Shown here: positions 41,360 through 50,762 of the stretch, one piece after another | Numbering within the stretch: the stretch's first letter is position 1 | How the letters are laid out: each line of letters starts with the position of its first letter | Source of the DNA: Flavobacterium pallidum | Lineage (GTDB): Bacteria; Bacteroidota; Bacteroidia; Flavobacteriales; Flavobacteriaceae | Reading direction: 5' to 3' | NCBI RefSeq assembly: GCF_003097535.1 | Contig: NZ_CP029187.1 | Coordinates: 496,001-560,000, forward strand | DNA length: 64,000 nt | The notes under the pieces: model-generated | Told to the model about the DNA's origin: nothing | The model's database searches: none | Seen by the model: the letters and a program-made list of their open reading frames with translations, nothing else | Translations under genes and position numbers: made by a program

Positions 41360-42377
41360 ACCGGGAATCCTTTTAATTTACACCGGCGGCACCATCGGGA
41401 TGATGAAGGATTTCGAAACCGGCGCGCTCAAGGCTTTCAATTTCAGCAAACTCCAGCAGAAAATCCCGGAACTGAAACAACTCGATTGCAATATCGAGAC
41501 CATTTCATTCGAGCAGCCCATCGACTCTTCCAATATGAATCCTGAAAAATGGATACAGATTGCCACCATCATTGAAGAAAACCATGAGCGTTTTGATGGA
41601 TTTGTAGTGTTGCATGGTTCGGATACGATGTCATATTCTGCATCTGCGCTGAGCTTTATGCTCGAAAATCTTTCAAAACCGGTCATTTTCACCGGATCGC
41701 AACTGCCTATCGGGGATTTGCGGACTGATGCCAAGGAAAACCTGATTACGGCGATACAAATCGCATCGCTTCAGCATAAGAGCAAACCGGTAATCAGGGA
41801 AGTCTGCCTTTATTTCGAATACAAACTGTACCGTGGCAACCGCACGACGAAAATCAACGCGGAGCATTTTAATGCTTTTGCCTCCCCAAATTATGCGCCA
41901 CTGGCAGAATCCGGTGTACACCTTAAATTCAACCCTGAATTGTTTTTGCCAAAAACCAGTACCAAAAAATTATTGGTACATAAAAACCTCAACAACCACG
42001 TCGCTATCGTGAAAATGTTCCCCGGAATCAGTGAAACGGTACTTTCTGCCATCGTCAATATTCCCGGGCTTCAGGGCATTGTGTTGGAGACTTATGGTGC
42101 CGGCAATGCCACTACGGAGGATTGGTTCATCCTATTGCTTAAAAAAGCCATTAAAAACGGGCTTTATGTCGTAAATGTCACGCAATGTTCCGGCGGCAGC
42201 GTCAGCATGGGCCATTATGAGACGAGTACTTCACTGAAAAAAATCGGGGTGATTTCAGGAAAAGACATCACTACCGAAGCTGCGATTACAAAGTTGATGT
42301 ATTTGTTGGGCCAGCATGTGGCTCCGAACGTTTTCAAAACCATCTTTGAAACACCCTTGCGCGGAGAAATTCAATAA
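41349..42377 (+). CDS. ansA: Type I L-asparaginase
   Basis: A 342-residue cytoplasmic enzyme that hydrolyses asparagine to aspartate and ammonia. Both catalytic threonine regions are visible: LLIYTGGTIGMMKD near the N-terminus and VVLHGSDTMSYSASALSFML near residue 90. No signal peptide, which fits type I rather than the secreted type II. The start lies inside the preceding acyltransferase gene. Confidence 0.94.
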   Translation: MSSKPGILLIYTGGTIGMMKDFETGALKAFNFSKLQQKIPELKQLDCNIETISFEQPIDSSNMNPEKWIQIATIIEENHERFDGFVVLHGSDTMSYSASALSFMLENLSKPVIFTGSQLPIGDLRTDAKENLITAIQIASLQHKSKPVIREVCLYFEYKLYRGNRTTKINAEHFNAFASPNYAPLAESGVHLKFNPELFLPKTSTKKLLVHKNLNNHVAIVKMFPGISETVLSAIVNIPGLQGIVLETYGAGNATTEDWFILLLKKAIKNGLYVVNVTQCSGGSVSMGHYETSTSLKKIGVISGKDITTEAAITKLMYLLGQHVAPNVFKTIFETPLRGEIQ

Positions 42378-42425
42378 GGATATATTAATCCTGTTTTATT
42401 TAAAATCTTTACTATTTTTACGGCT

Positions 42426-42758
42426 GTGAAATTTTCGAGCACCATATTGTCAATGTTATTCCTCATTTTATCCTGCATGCCATGCGCCGATGCAGAAATC
42501 GATAATGTGGCTACACGAACGACAAAAACGGTTGCCGGAAATCACTCCGGACATGATGCTGAAAAACACAATGATGCGTGCTCTCCTTTCTGCATCTGCA
42601 ATTGCTGCGGTGTTCAGGTACTGAATTTTACAGCACCGTTGGCTTTCAATATTCCCGATGCTGCAGTAAATGTCACTTCTAAATTAGAAATCCTTTACAA
42701 ATCACATATGGCTTCCATGTTCTCCGGAAGCATCTGGCAACCGCCTCAAATAGCATAA
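42426..42758 (+). CDS. Cys/His-rich small exported protein (DUF6660-like), metal operon leader
   Basis: A 110-residue protein starting at GTG with the signal MKFSSTILSMLFLILSCMPC. After it come HSGHDAEKHNDACSPFCICN and a further Cys pair, a dense set of possible metal ligands. Flavobacteria often encode such a protein just before CzcA/CusA-type pumps, where it is annotated DUF6660. It may bind periplasmic metal or signal; nothing is proven. The Cys after LLSC could instead be lipidated. Confidence 0.75.
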   Translation: MKFSSTILSMLFLILSCMPCADAEIDNVATRTTKTVAGNHSGHDAEKHNDACSPFCICNCCGVQVLNFTAPLAFNIPDAAVNVTSKLEILYKSHMASMFSGSIWQPPQIA

Positions 42759-42858
42759 TGATGCCCGTCCCGAAGCATGGGAACGGGTAGAAAATTTGTG
42801 TATTTATTACATCTTAAAGGCATCTCCTCCTTTAATTTTCACTCATTATACTATTTAA

Positions 42859-45800
42859 ATGTTAGATAAAATCATACAATTCAGCATCAATAATAAATTT
42901 ATTATTGGGCTGTTTACAGTAATCCTGATGGCAATCGGAAGCTATTCCGCGTACACACTGCCCATCGATGCCTTGCCAGACATCACCAACAACCAGGTGC
43001 AGATCATTACCAGTTCGCCCACACTGGCCACGCAGGAAGTGGAGCAATTCATTACTTACCCCATCGAACAATCCGTAAAACCGATCCCTGATGTCATTGA
43101 GCTTCGTTCCATCAGCCGTTTCGGGCTGAGCGTTGTGACGGTGGTATTTAACGAACATGTCGATATTTACTGGGCCAGGGCGCAAATATCAGAACGCCTA
43201 AAAGCCGCCGAAGCCTTGATTCCGGAAGGTGTTGGCTCCCCGGAAATGGCTCCCGTCAGTACGGGTTTGGGCGAAATCTACCAATACGTGGTCTTCCCCG
43301 AAAAAGGCTATGAAGGCAAATATACGGCGACCGACCTTCGCACAATCCAGGATTGGATCATCAAGCCGCAGCTTATCGGTACCAAAGGCGTTGCGGAAGT
43401 CAATACTTTGGGCGGAAGCCTGAAACAATACGAGATTGCCGTCCAGCCCGACAAGCTCAAAAGCATGAATACGACGATCTCCGAAATATTCGATGCACTT
43501 GAAAACAACAATGAAAATACCGGCGGAGCGTACATCGATAAAAAGCCGTACGCCTATTTCATCCGCGGCATCGGTATGGTGAATGGTATCGATGATATCA
43601 ATAAAATCGTGGTCAAAACCCAAAATGATATTCCAATACTGATTCGTGATGTGGCCACCGTACAAATCGGAAGCAGCATCCGTTATGGTGCCGTAACTAA
43701 GGACGGTAAAGGCGAGGAAGTGTCCGGCATGGTGATGATGCTCAAAGGCCAGAACAGCGGCGAGGTCGTAAAATTGGTCAAGGCGAAAATGGAACAAATC
43801 AAAAAATCCCTTCCAAAAGGCGTATCCATCGAACCTTTCATGGACCGCACAAAACTCGTCGACAAAGCCATCAGCACCGTCGAAAAAAACTTAATCGAAG
43901 GGGCATTAATCGTCATTTTTATATTGGTTTTATTGCTCGGGAACTGGCGTGCCGGTTTGGTTGTAGCATCGGTGATCCCGTTGTCGTTATTATTCGCCAT
44001 CAGCATGATGAAGCTCTTTGGCGTAAGCGGGAATCTCATGAGTCTGGGCGCCATTGATTTCGGTTTGATTGTCGACGGCGCGGTAATCATTGTTGAAGGA
44101 TCGTTGTTCTACCTCGAACATACAAAGAATAAGAAAAGGCTTTCACAACAACAAATGGACGAAGCCGTTGGAAACAGCACCAAAAAACTGATGAGCAGTG
44201 CCGCTTTCGGGCAGATGATCATCCTGATTGTCTATTTCCCGATTTTATCGCTCGTGGGTATTGAAGGAAAAATGTTCGGCCCGATGGCACAAACGGTTTC
44301 CTTTGCCATTATCGGTGCTTTTATCTTATCGCTCACCTATGTGCCGGTGGTATCTTCCATCGCATTGAGCAAAGAACCCGGTCATCAGAAAAACATCAGC
44401 GATAAAATCATCAACGGACTTTACGGTTTCTATGCGCCCTTACTGGAAAAAGCCTTGAAAGTAAAAGCCCTGACCCTCGGAATGGCTTTCGGGTTGCTCC
44501 TGATCGCTTTACTTATATTCCACTCCCTCGGCGGCGAATTCATCCCAACGCTCGACGAAGGCGACATCGCCACGCATTTTATCATCGCATCAGGAAGCTC
44601 GCTCTCACAGGAAATTGAGACAACCACCAAAGCCGAAAAAATCCTAAAAGCGAAGTTTCCCGAAATCAAAATGATCGTTACAAAAATCGGCTCGGCAGAA
44701 ATCCCGACCGACCCCATGCCCGTCGAAGCCGGTGACATGATTATTTTGCTGAAAGACAAAAGCGAATGGACATCAGCGGATTCCAAAGAAGCGCTCATGG
44801 AAAAAATGGAAAAAGCACTTGAAGACATTCCGGGCGCTTCCACTGAATTTTCACAGCCGATACAAATGCGTTTCAACGAACTCATGACCGGCGTGCGCAG
44901 CGATGTAGCCATTAAGATTTTCGGCGACAATATCGAGATGCTCGTCAGCAAGGGCGATGAAGTGCTGCAGCTCATCAAAGGTATCGAATGGGTTTCGGAT
45001 GCCAAAGCAGAACGCGTGGCCGGTTTACCGCAGATCACCATCCGTTATAACAAGGACAAACTCGCGCTGTACGGACTTAAAATCGGCGACCTGAATAAAG
45101 TCGTCCGTATGGGCTTTGCCGGAGAAGCCGCCGGTGTCGTTTATGAAGGTGAAAAGCGGTTTGATATCGTCGTAAGGCTGGACAGCAGCAACCGCCGTGA
45201 CATTTCGAATTTAAAATCGCTGTACGTGACGCTGCCGTCCGGGAACCAGATTCCGCTGGAGCAAATCGCCGACGTGAATTTTGAGGACGGCCCGATGCAG
45301 ATTTCACGGGAAGAAGGAAAACGCCGCATTGTGGTAGGATTCAATGTGCGTGGTGCAGATGTAAAATCGGTCGTAGAGAAAATCCGGGCAAAACTCGATG
45401 AAAAACTCAGACTCCCCGAAGGATATTACACCACTTACGGCGGGCAGTTTGAAAACCTGGTCGATGCCAACAAGCGCCTTGCCATTGCCGTTCCGGCGGC
45501 ATTGGTGTTGATTTTGGTATTGTTGTATTTCACATTTCATTCCATAAAGCAATCGCTGTTGATTTTTACCGCGATCCCGTTATCGGCGATTGGCGGAATT
45601 TTTGCGCTTTGGCTGCGCGGCATGCCTTTCAGTATTTCGGCAGGTGTTGGTTTCATTGCGCTTTTCGGAGTGGCGGTACTCAACGGAATTGTATTGATCG
45701 GCTATTTCAACCAATTAAAATCAGAAGGAATGACTGACATTTATGAGCGTATTAAAGAAGGCACGAAAGTGCGGTTGCGTCCCGTAATCATGACCGCAGC

Positions 45801-47211
45801 CGTAGCATCATTAGGTTTTTTACCGATGGCGATCAGCAGCAGCGCGGGTGCTGAAGTACAGAAACCCTTGGCAACGGTAGTCATCGGAGGATTGATTACG
45901 GCAACATTGCTGACACTTATCGTTTTACCGATTTTGTATTTGTATTTCGAAAGAGGAATTAAAAATAATTTTCCAAAGCAGATAAACACCATCATGATCC
46001 TCGGTTTGAGCCTGTTCTCATTTAACGGGAATGCGCAACCAACCCAAAGTTTAGACATAAAACAGGCCGTGGAGATCGGATTGAAAAACAACCTGAACGT
46101 GCAGGCTTCCGAACTTGATTCAAAGATGCACGCCCAATTAATCAAAACTGCCGTCGACATCCCGAAAACAGAAATCAATGGTACATTCGGACAGATCAAT
46201 TCCGCTTTGCAAGATAAAAACCTGAGCATTTCCCAAACCTTCAATCCTTTCCAAATCAGTGCCAAAAGAAACCTGCTTCGTGAGAATGACCATGCAAGCC
46301 AGATCAAATTAGGCATTTCCAAACAGGAAATGACATTAAATGTACGGCAGGCCTGGAATGAATTGCTCTTTTATCAAAAACAGAATCAGCTGTTGCAAAC
46401 GCAGGACGTGATCATGCAGAAATTCGTAAGATCAGCCATACTGAAATTTGAAACCGGCGAAAGCAGCGCTTTGGAAAAATCGATAGCCGCTGCAAAACAG
46501 CAGGAATTGGAGCAGCGCATCAGGCAAAACAACGCACGGATCCGTTCCCAGAAAACCAATATCCGGATGTTGCTGAATATGGCCGGCGACTTTACGGTGT
46601 CAGACACTGCTTTTATCCCGATGCCTTTCAGCGTTCCTGCCGATTCCACAATGGTAAGACAAAATCCTTCATTGCAACTCTCCGAAAAGCAGGTACAAAT
46701 TGCCGAAGCCACGCGCAAAGTCGAAAAAGCAAACCTGTTCCCGGATATTTCCGCAGGATATTTTATCCAATCCATAACCGGAAACCAGGAGTGGAATGGA
46801 CAAATGACATCCTACGACAATTCCCTGCATTTCCAGGGATTTTCAGTTGGCGTTGCCGTACCCATTTTTGCCGGAAGCGCCGTTGCGAAAGCGAAGGCCG
46901 CTGCAACGAACAGCGAACGGGAACAGAAAAATGCCACTTATTTACAGGCACAATTGAAAAGCGAGTTCATACAGCAACAGGAAAATCTCGTCACGTATCA
47001 GTCGCAGATCGATTTCTACAATACCACAGCCATCCCGAATGCAAACCTTATCGGCAAGAATGCTGCAAAAGCCTACCAGAACGGAGATATTTCATACGTT
47101 GAATATGTCCAGAGCATCGAAACCGCACTCGACATCAGGCTTAATTTCCTCCAGGCCATCAACAATTACAACCAGACGGTCATTAATCTTTTGTACTTAA
47201 CAAATCAATAA
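42859..47211 (+). CDS. czcA: CzcA-type heavy-metal RND pump fused to a TolC-like outer-membrane domain
   Basis: A 1450-residue fusion. Residues 1-1040 are a heavy-metal RND proton/metal antiporter (MLDKIIQFSINNKFIIGLFTV; YTLPIDALPDITNNQVQI). The transmembrane motif near residue 400 reads DFGLIVDGAVIIVEG, the Zn/Co/Cd/Ni type rather than the Cu/Ag type. From about residue 1045 a hydrophobic stretch ending FSFNGNAQ looks like an internal signal peptide, followed by some 400 residues of TolC-like helices (SLDIKQAVEIGLKNNLNVQ). Such fusions are known in Bacteroidota; the two parts belong to different membranes and may be separated by signal peptidase. czcB follows 5 bp later. Confidence 0.93.
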   Translation: MLDKIIQFSINNKFIIGLFTVILMAIGSYSAYTLPIDALPDITNNQVQIITSSPTLATQEVEQFITYPIEQSVKPIPDVIELRSISRFGLSVVTVVFNEHVDIYWARAQISERLKAAEALIPEGVGSPEMAPVSTGLGEIYQYVVFPEKGYEGKYTATDLRTIQDWIIKPQLIGTKGVAEVNTLGGSLKQYEIAVQPDKLKSMNTTISEIFDALENNNENTGGAYIDKKPYAYFIRGIGMVNGIDDINKIVVKTQNDIPILIRDVATVQIGSSIRYGAVTKDGKGEEVSGMVMMLKGQNSGEVVKLVKAKMEQIKKSLPKGVSIEPFMDRTKLVDKAISTVEKNLIEGALIVIFILVLLLGNWRAGLVVASVIPLSLLFAISMMKLFGVSGNLMSLGAIDFGLIVDGAVIIVEGSLFYLEHTKNKKRLSQQQMDEAVGNSTKKLMSSAAFGQMIILIVYFPILSLVGIEGKMFGPMAQTVSFAIIGAFILSLTYVPVVSSIALSKEPGHQKNISDKIINGLYGFYAPLLEKALKVKALTLGMAFGLLLIALLIFHSLGGEFIPTLDEGDIATHFIIASGSSLSQEIETTTKAEKILKAKFPEIKMIVTKIGSAEIPTDPMPVEAGDMIILLKDKSEWTSADSKEALMEKMEKALEDIPGASTEFSQPIQMRFNELMTGVRSDVAIKIFGDNIEMLVSKGDEVLQLIKGIEWVSDAKAERVAGLPQITIRYNKDKLALYGLKIGDLNKVVRMGFAGEAAGVVYEGEKRFDIVVRLDSSNRRDISNLKSLYVTLPSGNQIPLEQIADVNFEDGPMQISREEGKRRIVVGFNVRGADVKSVVEKIRAKLDEKLRLPEGYYTTYGGQFENLVDANKRLAIAVPAALVLILVLLYFTFHSIKQSLLIFTAIPLSAIGGIFALWLRGMPFSISAGVGFIALFGVAVLNGIVLIGYFNQLKSEGMTDIYERIKEGTKVRLRPVIMTAAVASLGFLPMAISSSAGAEVQKPLATVVIGGLITATLLTLIVLPILYLYFERGIKNNFPKQINTIMILGLSLFSFNGNAQPTQSLDIKQAVEIGLKNNLNVQASELDSKMHAQLIKTAVDIPKTEINGTFGQINSALQDKNLSISQTFNPFQISAKRNLLRENDHASQIKLGISKQEMTLNVRQAWNELLFYQKQNQLLQTQDVIMQKFVRSAILKFETGESSALEKSIAAAKQQELEQRIRQNNARIRSQKTNIRMLLNMAGDFTVSDTAFIPMPFSVPADSTMVRQNPSLQLSEKQVQIAEATRKVEKANLFPDISAGYFIQSITGNQEWNGQMTSYDNSLHFQGFSVGVAVPIFAGSAVAKAKAAATNSEREQKNATYLQAQLKSEFIQQQENLVTYQSQIDFYNTTAIPNANLIGKNAAKAYQNGDISYVEYVQSIETALDIRLNFLQAINNYNQTVINLLYLTNQ

Positions 47212-47216
47212 TTACG

Positions 47217-48440
47217 ATGAAAAAGAAACATTTTATATACGTCATTGCTATTGCTGCCATTTCACTCATCACTTATTTCGTCTGGCCGCGTTCCGAAACT
47301 GACGGGCATGAGCACGAGTCCGCCAGACCTGAAAAAACGGATACAGTTGCCGAAATAGAAACACCCGCTTCAAAAGAAGTCCAACTCAACGAAGCGCAAT
47401 ACCATGCGTCGGAAATTGAATTGGGAACCTTTTCCTCGAAAAACCTGAGCGCCGTAATTTCTGCCAATGGCTATACCAAACTGCCTCCGCAAAACGAAGC
47501 GGAAGTATCAGTATATATGCCGGGAATCGTGCGATCCATAAATATCATCGAAGGGCAGGCTGTACGGAAAGGACAGGTTTTGGCCACGATTGAAAGCCCG
47601 GAATTCGCAAGTATCCAGCAGGAATATAAAACTTCGAAAAGCAGCCTGGAGTTCCTGAAGCTCGAGTTTGACCGCCAGAAAACCCTGAGCGATGAAGGCG
47701 TGAATTCGAAAAAAACATTCCAGAAAACAAAATCAGAATATGAAATCGAGAAAGCGCGTTTCAATTCATTGCAAAGGCAAATGCATTTACTGAACATCAA
47801 CGGCAATTCGAATGCGACGACCACTGCGCCTGTTTTAGCTCCCATTTCAGGATTCATTACAGAAATCAATATCAAGATCGGCAGCAATGCAGAAGCCGGA
47901 AAACCGCTGTTAGGGATTGTCGACAATTCCAAACTGCACGTGGATTTATTGGTTTACGAAAAAGACCTGCATAAGGTAAAACCCGGGCAAAATGTACGAT
48001 TCGTTTTGACAAACCAGGACAATTCTGAAATCATGGGGAAAATATTCAGCGTAGGCAAAGCATTTGAAAATGAAACCAAATCCGTTGCCGTACATGCCGA
48101 CATTTCAAACGACAAGCAGAAGCTGATCCCCGGAATGTATGTCAATGCACTAATTGATATCGGCGCAAGTGCAGTCGATGCCTTACCGATTGATGCCGTT
48201 ATTAAAGCTGATGGACGCGAATTTATTTTTATCCTTCAAAATATGGAAGACGACCCTAAACAGGGAAAAATGTACCATTTTCAAAGGATTGAAGTGAAGT
48301 CTGGTACGGCACAATTGGGTTATGTACAGGTTGCAACTTTACAACCGCTTGAAAAAGATGCCGAAATTGTGCTGAAAGGTGCTTATTACATCCAAAGCCA
48401 TTTATTAAAAAGTGAAGGTGGTGGCGAACATGAACATTAA
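47217..48440 (+). CDS. czcB: Periplasmic adaptor subunit of the heavy-metal RND pump
   Basis: A 407-residue membrane-fusion protein linking the inner-membrane pump to the TolC-like part. N-terminal anchor (residues 5-21), then a His/Glu-rich segment GHEHESARPEKT that may bind metal. The lipoyl halves are YTKLPPQNEAEVSVYMPGIV and VLAPISGFITEINI, with a coiled-coil hairpin between them (residues about 130-190), then barrel strands. The C-terminus GGGEHEH repeats the metal-binding theme. It lies between the pump and a Zn/Cd ATPase in one operon. Confidence 0.93.
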   Translation: MKKKHFIYVIAIAAISLITYFVWPRSETDGHEHESARPEKTDTVAEIETPASKEVQLNEAQYHASEIELGTFSSKNLSAVISANGYTKLPPQNEAEVSVYMPGIVRSINIIEGQAVRKGQVLATIESPEFASIQQEYKTSKSSLEFLKLEFDRQKTLSDEGVNSKKTFQKTKSEYEIEKARFNSLQRQMHLLNINGNSNATTTAPVLAPISGFITEINIKIGSNAEAGKPLLGIVDNSKLHVDLLVYEKDLHKVKPGQNVRFVLTNQDNSEIMGKIFSVGKAFENETKSVAVHADISNDKQKLIPGMYVNALIDIGASAVDALPIDAVIKADGREFIFILQNMEDDPKQGKMYHFQRIEVKSGTAQLGYVQVATLQPLEKDAEIVLKGAYYIQSHLLKSEGGGEHEH

Positions 48441-48467
48441 GCCACAATTTAATTGTAAATTTAAGCT

Positions 48468-50411
48468 ATGGAAAATACCGATACATGCTGTAAAGATCCT
48501 ATTTTAAAAGATCACGACCACGATGACCATGATCATGAAGGCGGAACCGGTGAATCCATATGGCAAAGCCATTGGCAACTGTTATTGTCGGTAGCCGTTT
48601 TATTCGTAATGCTGTCGCTGGAATTCGGTTTTGACTACATCCCGGCATTTCCGTTTAACCTGATTATTTTCAGTATAGCATATTTGCTGTCGGGGTATAA
48701 TGTCCTTTATCTCGCCTGGCGCAAAGCCCTTCGTTTCGATTTCTTCAATGAATTTTTCCTGATGAGCGTGGCCACTATTGGCGCTTTTGCCATTGGCTCC
48801 TATAGCGAAGGCGTTGCGGTGATGGCATTTTATGCTATCGGCGAATGGTTTCAGGATGCGGCCGTCAATCGGGCAAAACGCAGCGTCAAGGCATTGCTCG
48901 ACATCCGCCCGGACGAAGTGGCTGTGAAGCGTGATGGAAATGTATCTGTGATCCATCCGAAAGAGGTCAAACCTGGGGAAATCATCCAGGTAAAACCCGG
49001 CGGAAAAGTAGCACTCGATGGCGAGTTGCTTTCCGAAAAGGCAGCATTCAATACCGCAGCGCTTACGGGCGAAAGCAAACCAGACAGTAAATCCAAAGGT
49101 GACATCGTTTACGCAGGAATGATCAACCTGAATACCGTTGCAGAAATCAGGGTAACTTCAGGATTTCAGGATAGCAAACTGAGCAGGATTTTAGAAATGG
49201 TGCAGGATGCGACAGCAAGGAAATCGCAAACACAATTGTTCATCAGCCGTTTCGCAAAAGTGTATACGCCGATTGTATTTGCGCTGGCCCTGGCAGTTTG
49301 CCTTATACCGTATTTTTTGGTCGAGGCTTATATTTTCAATGTTTGGTTTTACAGGGCTTTGGTGTTTTTGGTGATCAGTTGCCCTTGTGCATTGGTGGTT
49401 TCCATTCCGCTTGGATATTTCGGCGGCATCGGACTCGCATCAAGAAACGGGATCCTTTTCAAGGGTTCCAATTTCCTTGATGTGATGACGCAAATCGACA
49501 CCGTTGTAATGGACAAAACCGGAACGCTTACCCAAGGTGTTTTCCAGGTGCAGCAAATCGTGGCCAATGATATGGAAGAACAGGATCTGGTAAAATTGGC
49601 AGCAGCCATCGAAACCCATTCGACACATCCTATTGCACAGGCCATTGTACAACATGTTGGAAAAGATTTGGTTAACGGGATTGCTGTTTCTGAAGTGGAG
49701 GAAATTTCCGGGCACGGCTTAAAAGGCTTATTTGACGGAAAGGAAATCCTCGCAGGCAACACCAGGCTGATGCAAAAATTCAGCATTGATTATCCCAAAG
49801 AAATCAACAGCATTGTCTATACGATTGTTGTTGTTGCGGTTGATAAAAAGTACAAAGGCTATATCACGATTGCCGATAAGATAAAGGAAGATGCGGAGCA
49901 GTCCATAAAAGATTTGCACGCCTTAAACATAAAAACGGTCATGCTCTCCGGCGACAAACAATCCGTTGTTAATGAAGTTGCCAATACACTCGGGATTGAC
50001 GATGCCTATGGCGATTTGTTGCCTGAAGGTAAAGTGGAGAAAGTAGAAGTGTTAAAATCCGAAGGCAAACGCATTGCATTTGTCGGTGATGGGGTAAACG
50101 ATGCGCCCGTTGTGGCATTAGCCGACGCCGGCATTGCCATGGGCGGCCTGGGCAGCGATGCCACCATTGAAACCGCCGATATTGTGATCCAAAACGACCA
50201 GCCTTCAAAAATTGTCACCGCCATTAAAATCGGCAAACTGACCAAACAGGTAGTGTGGCAGAATATCATCATGGCAATGGTGGTAAAATTGATTGTGCTG
50301 GGTTTGGGTGCAGGAGGCATTGCTACATTGTGGGAGGCGGTGATTGCCGATGTAGGTGTGGCGTTATTGGCGATATTGAATGCGGTGAGGATCCAGAAGA
50401 TGAAAGTATGA
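48468..50411 (+). CDS. zntA: P1B-2-type Zn/Cd/Pb exporting P-type ATPase
   Basis: A 647-residue inner-membrane ATPase. There is no N-terminal HMA domain; instead a His/Asp stretch (DHDHDDHDHEGG, residues 16-27). Seen: TGES (actuator), SCPCALV in the membrane (Cys pair near residue 305), DKTGTLTQG (phosphorylated Asp near 346), THPIA, GDGVNDAPVVALADAG, and at the end a Lys and the ADVGVALL Asp that mark the Zn/Cd group. It exports divalent metal to the periplasm, where CzcBA-TolC can take it outside. Confidence 0.93.
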   Translation: MENTDTCCKDPILKDHDHDDHDHEGGTGESIWQSHWQLLLSVAVLFVMLSLEFGFDYIPAFPFNLIIFSIAYLLSGYNVLYLAWRKALRFDFFNEFFLMSVATIGAFAIGSYSEGVAVMAFYAIGEWFQDAAVNRAKRSVKALLDIRPDEVAVKRDGNVSVIHPKEVKPGEIIQVKPGGKVALDGELLSEKAAFNTAALTGESKPDSKSKGDIVYAGMINLNTVAEIRVTSGFQDSKLSRILEMVQDATARKSQTQLFISRFAKVYTPIVFALALAVCLIPYFLVEAYIFNVWFYRALVFLVISCPCALVVSIPLGYFGGIGLASRNGILFKGSNFLDVMTQIDTVVMDKTGTLTQGVFQVQQIVANDMEEQDLVKLAAAIETHSTHPIAQAIVQHVGKDLVNGIAVSEVEEISGHGLKGLFDGKEILAGNTRLMQKFSIDYPKEINSIVYTIVVVAVDKKYKGYITIADKIKEDAEQSIKDLHALNIKTVMLSGDKQSVVNEVANTLGIDDAYGDLLPEGKVEKVEVLKSEGKRIAFVGDGVNDAPVVALADAGIAMGGLGSDATIETADIVIQNDQPSKIVTAIKIGKLTKQVVWQNIIMAMVVKLIVLGLGAGGIATLWEAVIADVGVALLAILNAVRIQKMKV

Positions 50412-50521
50412 AAGACGGATTAGCTCTGCAGCATAAACACTGAAGCGCGACTTTGCAAGCGATTTGCATTTTTTGTTGTCGTGGCCTTAGAAAAGTCCTT
50501 TCGGTCTTTACGCCCGCACCA

Positions 50522-50553
50522 ATAAAAAATGCGCGCCTTACAGACGCGCATTT
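50522..50553 (-). terminator. Terminator of tRNA-Ser
   Basis: AAATGCGCG / CGCGCATTT with a nine-base loop, directly behind tRNA-Ser on the minus strand and followed by T residues. Confidence 0.9.
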
Positions 50554-50558
50554 CAATG

Positions 50559-50645
50559 CAGAGAGGATGGGATTCGAACCCACGATGCAGTTGCCCACAT
50601 ACAAACTTTCCAGGCTTGCTCCTTCAACCACTCGGACACCTCTCT
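50559..50645 (-). tRNA. tRNA-Ser (anticodon GGA)
   Basis: An 87-nt tRNA with a long variable arm. Acceptor AGAGAGG pairs with CCTCTCT. The D-arm starts TGTCCGAGTGGTTGAAGGA, the anticodon loop has GGA at 50609-50611, the variable arm is GTATGTGGGCAACTGCATC, and the T-arm is GTGGGTTCGAATCCCA. The discriminator is G and CCA is not encoded. Confidence 0.97.
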
Positions 50646-50714
50646 AAGTTTGAGGGTGCAAATAACTTAAAAAAAAATCAGTTGGCGAAATTTAACTGAT
50701 GATTTTATTAAACG

Positions 50715-50744
50715 AAAACGCCGTAAAATCAATTACGGCGTTTT
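50715..50744 (-). terminator. Terminator between the SDR gene and tRNA-Ser
   Basis: A perfect 12-bp stem (AAAACGCCGTAA / TTACGGCGTTTT) with a six-base loop, T-runs on both strands. It lies about 20 bp after the SDR stop. Confidence 0.9.
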
Positions 50745-50762
50745 TCTATTGCCAATAAAAAT

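Noticed and set aside
42764..42789. Terminator or attenuator between the small metal protein and czcA
   Set aside because: The CCCGT...ACGGG hairpin has mismatches and no T-run, so it is too weak to call.
44430..45041. 203-residue reverse open frame inside czcA
   Set aside because: Shadow of the RND pump coding sequence; the Ser-rich product has no recognisable features.
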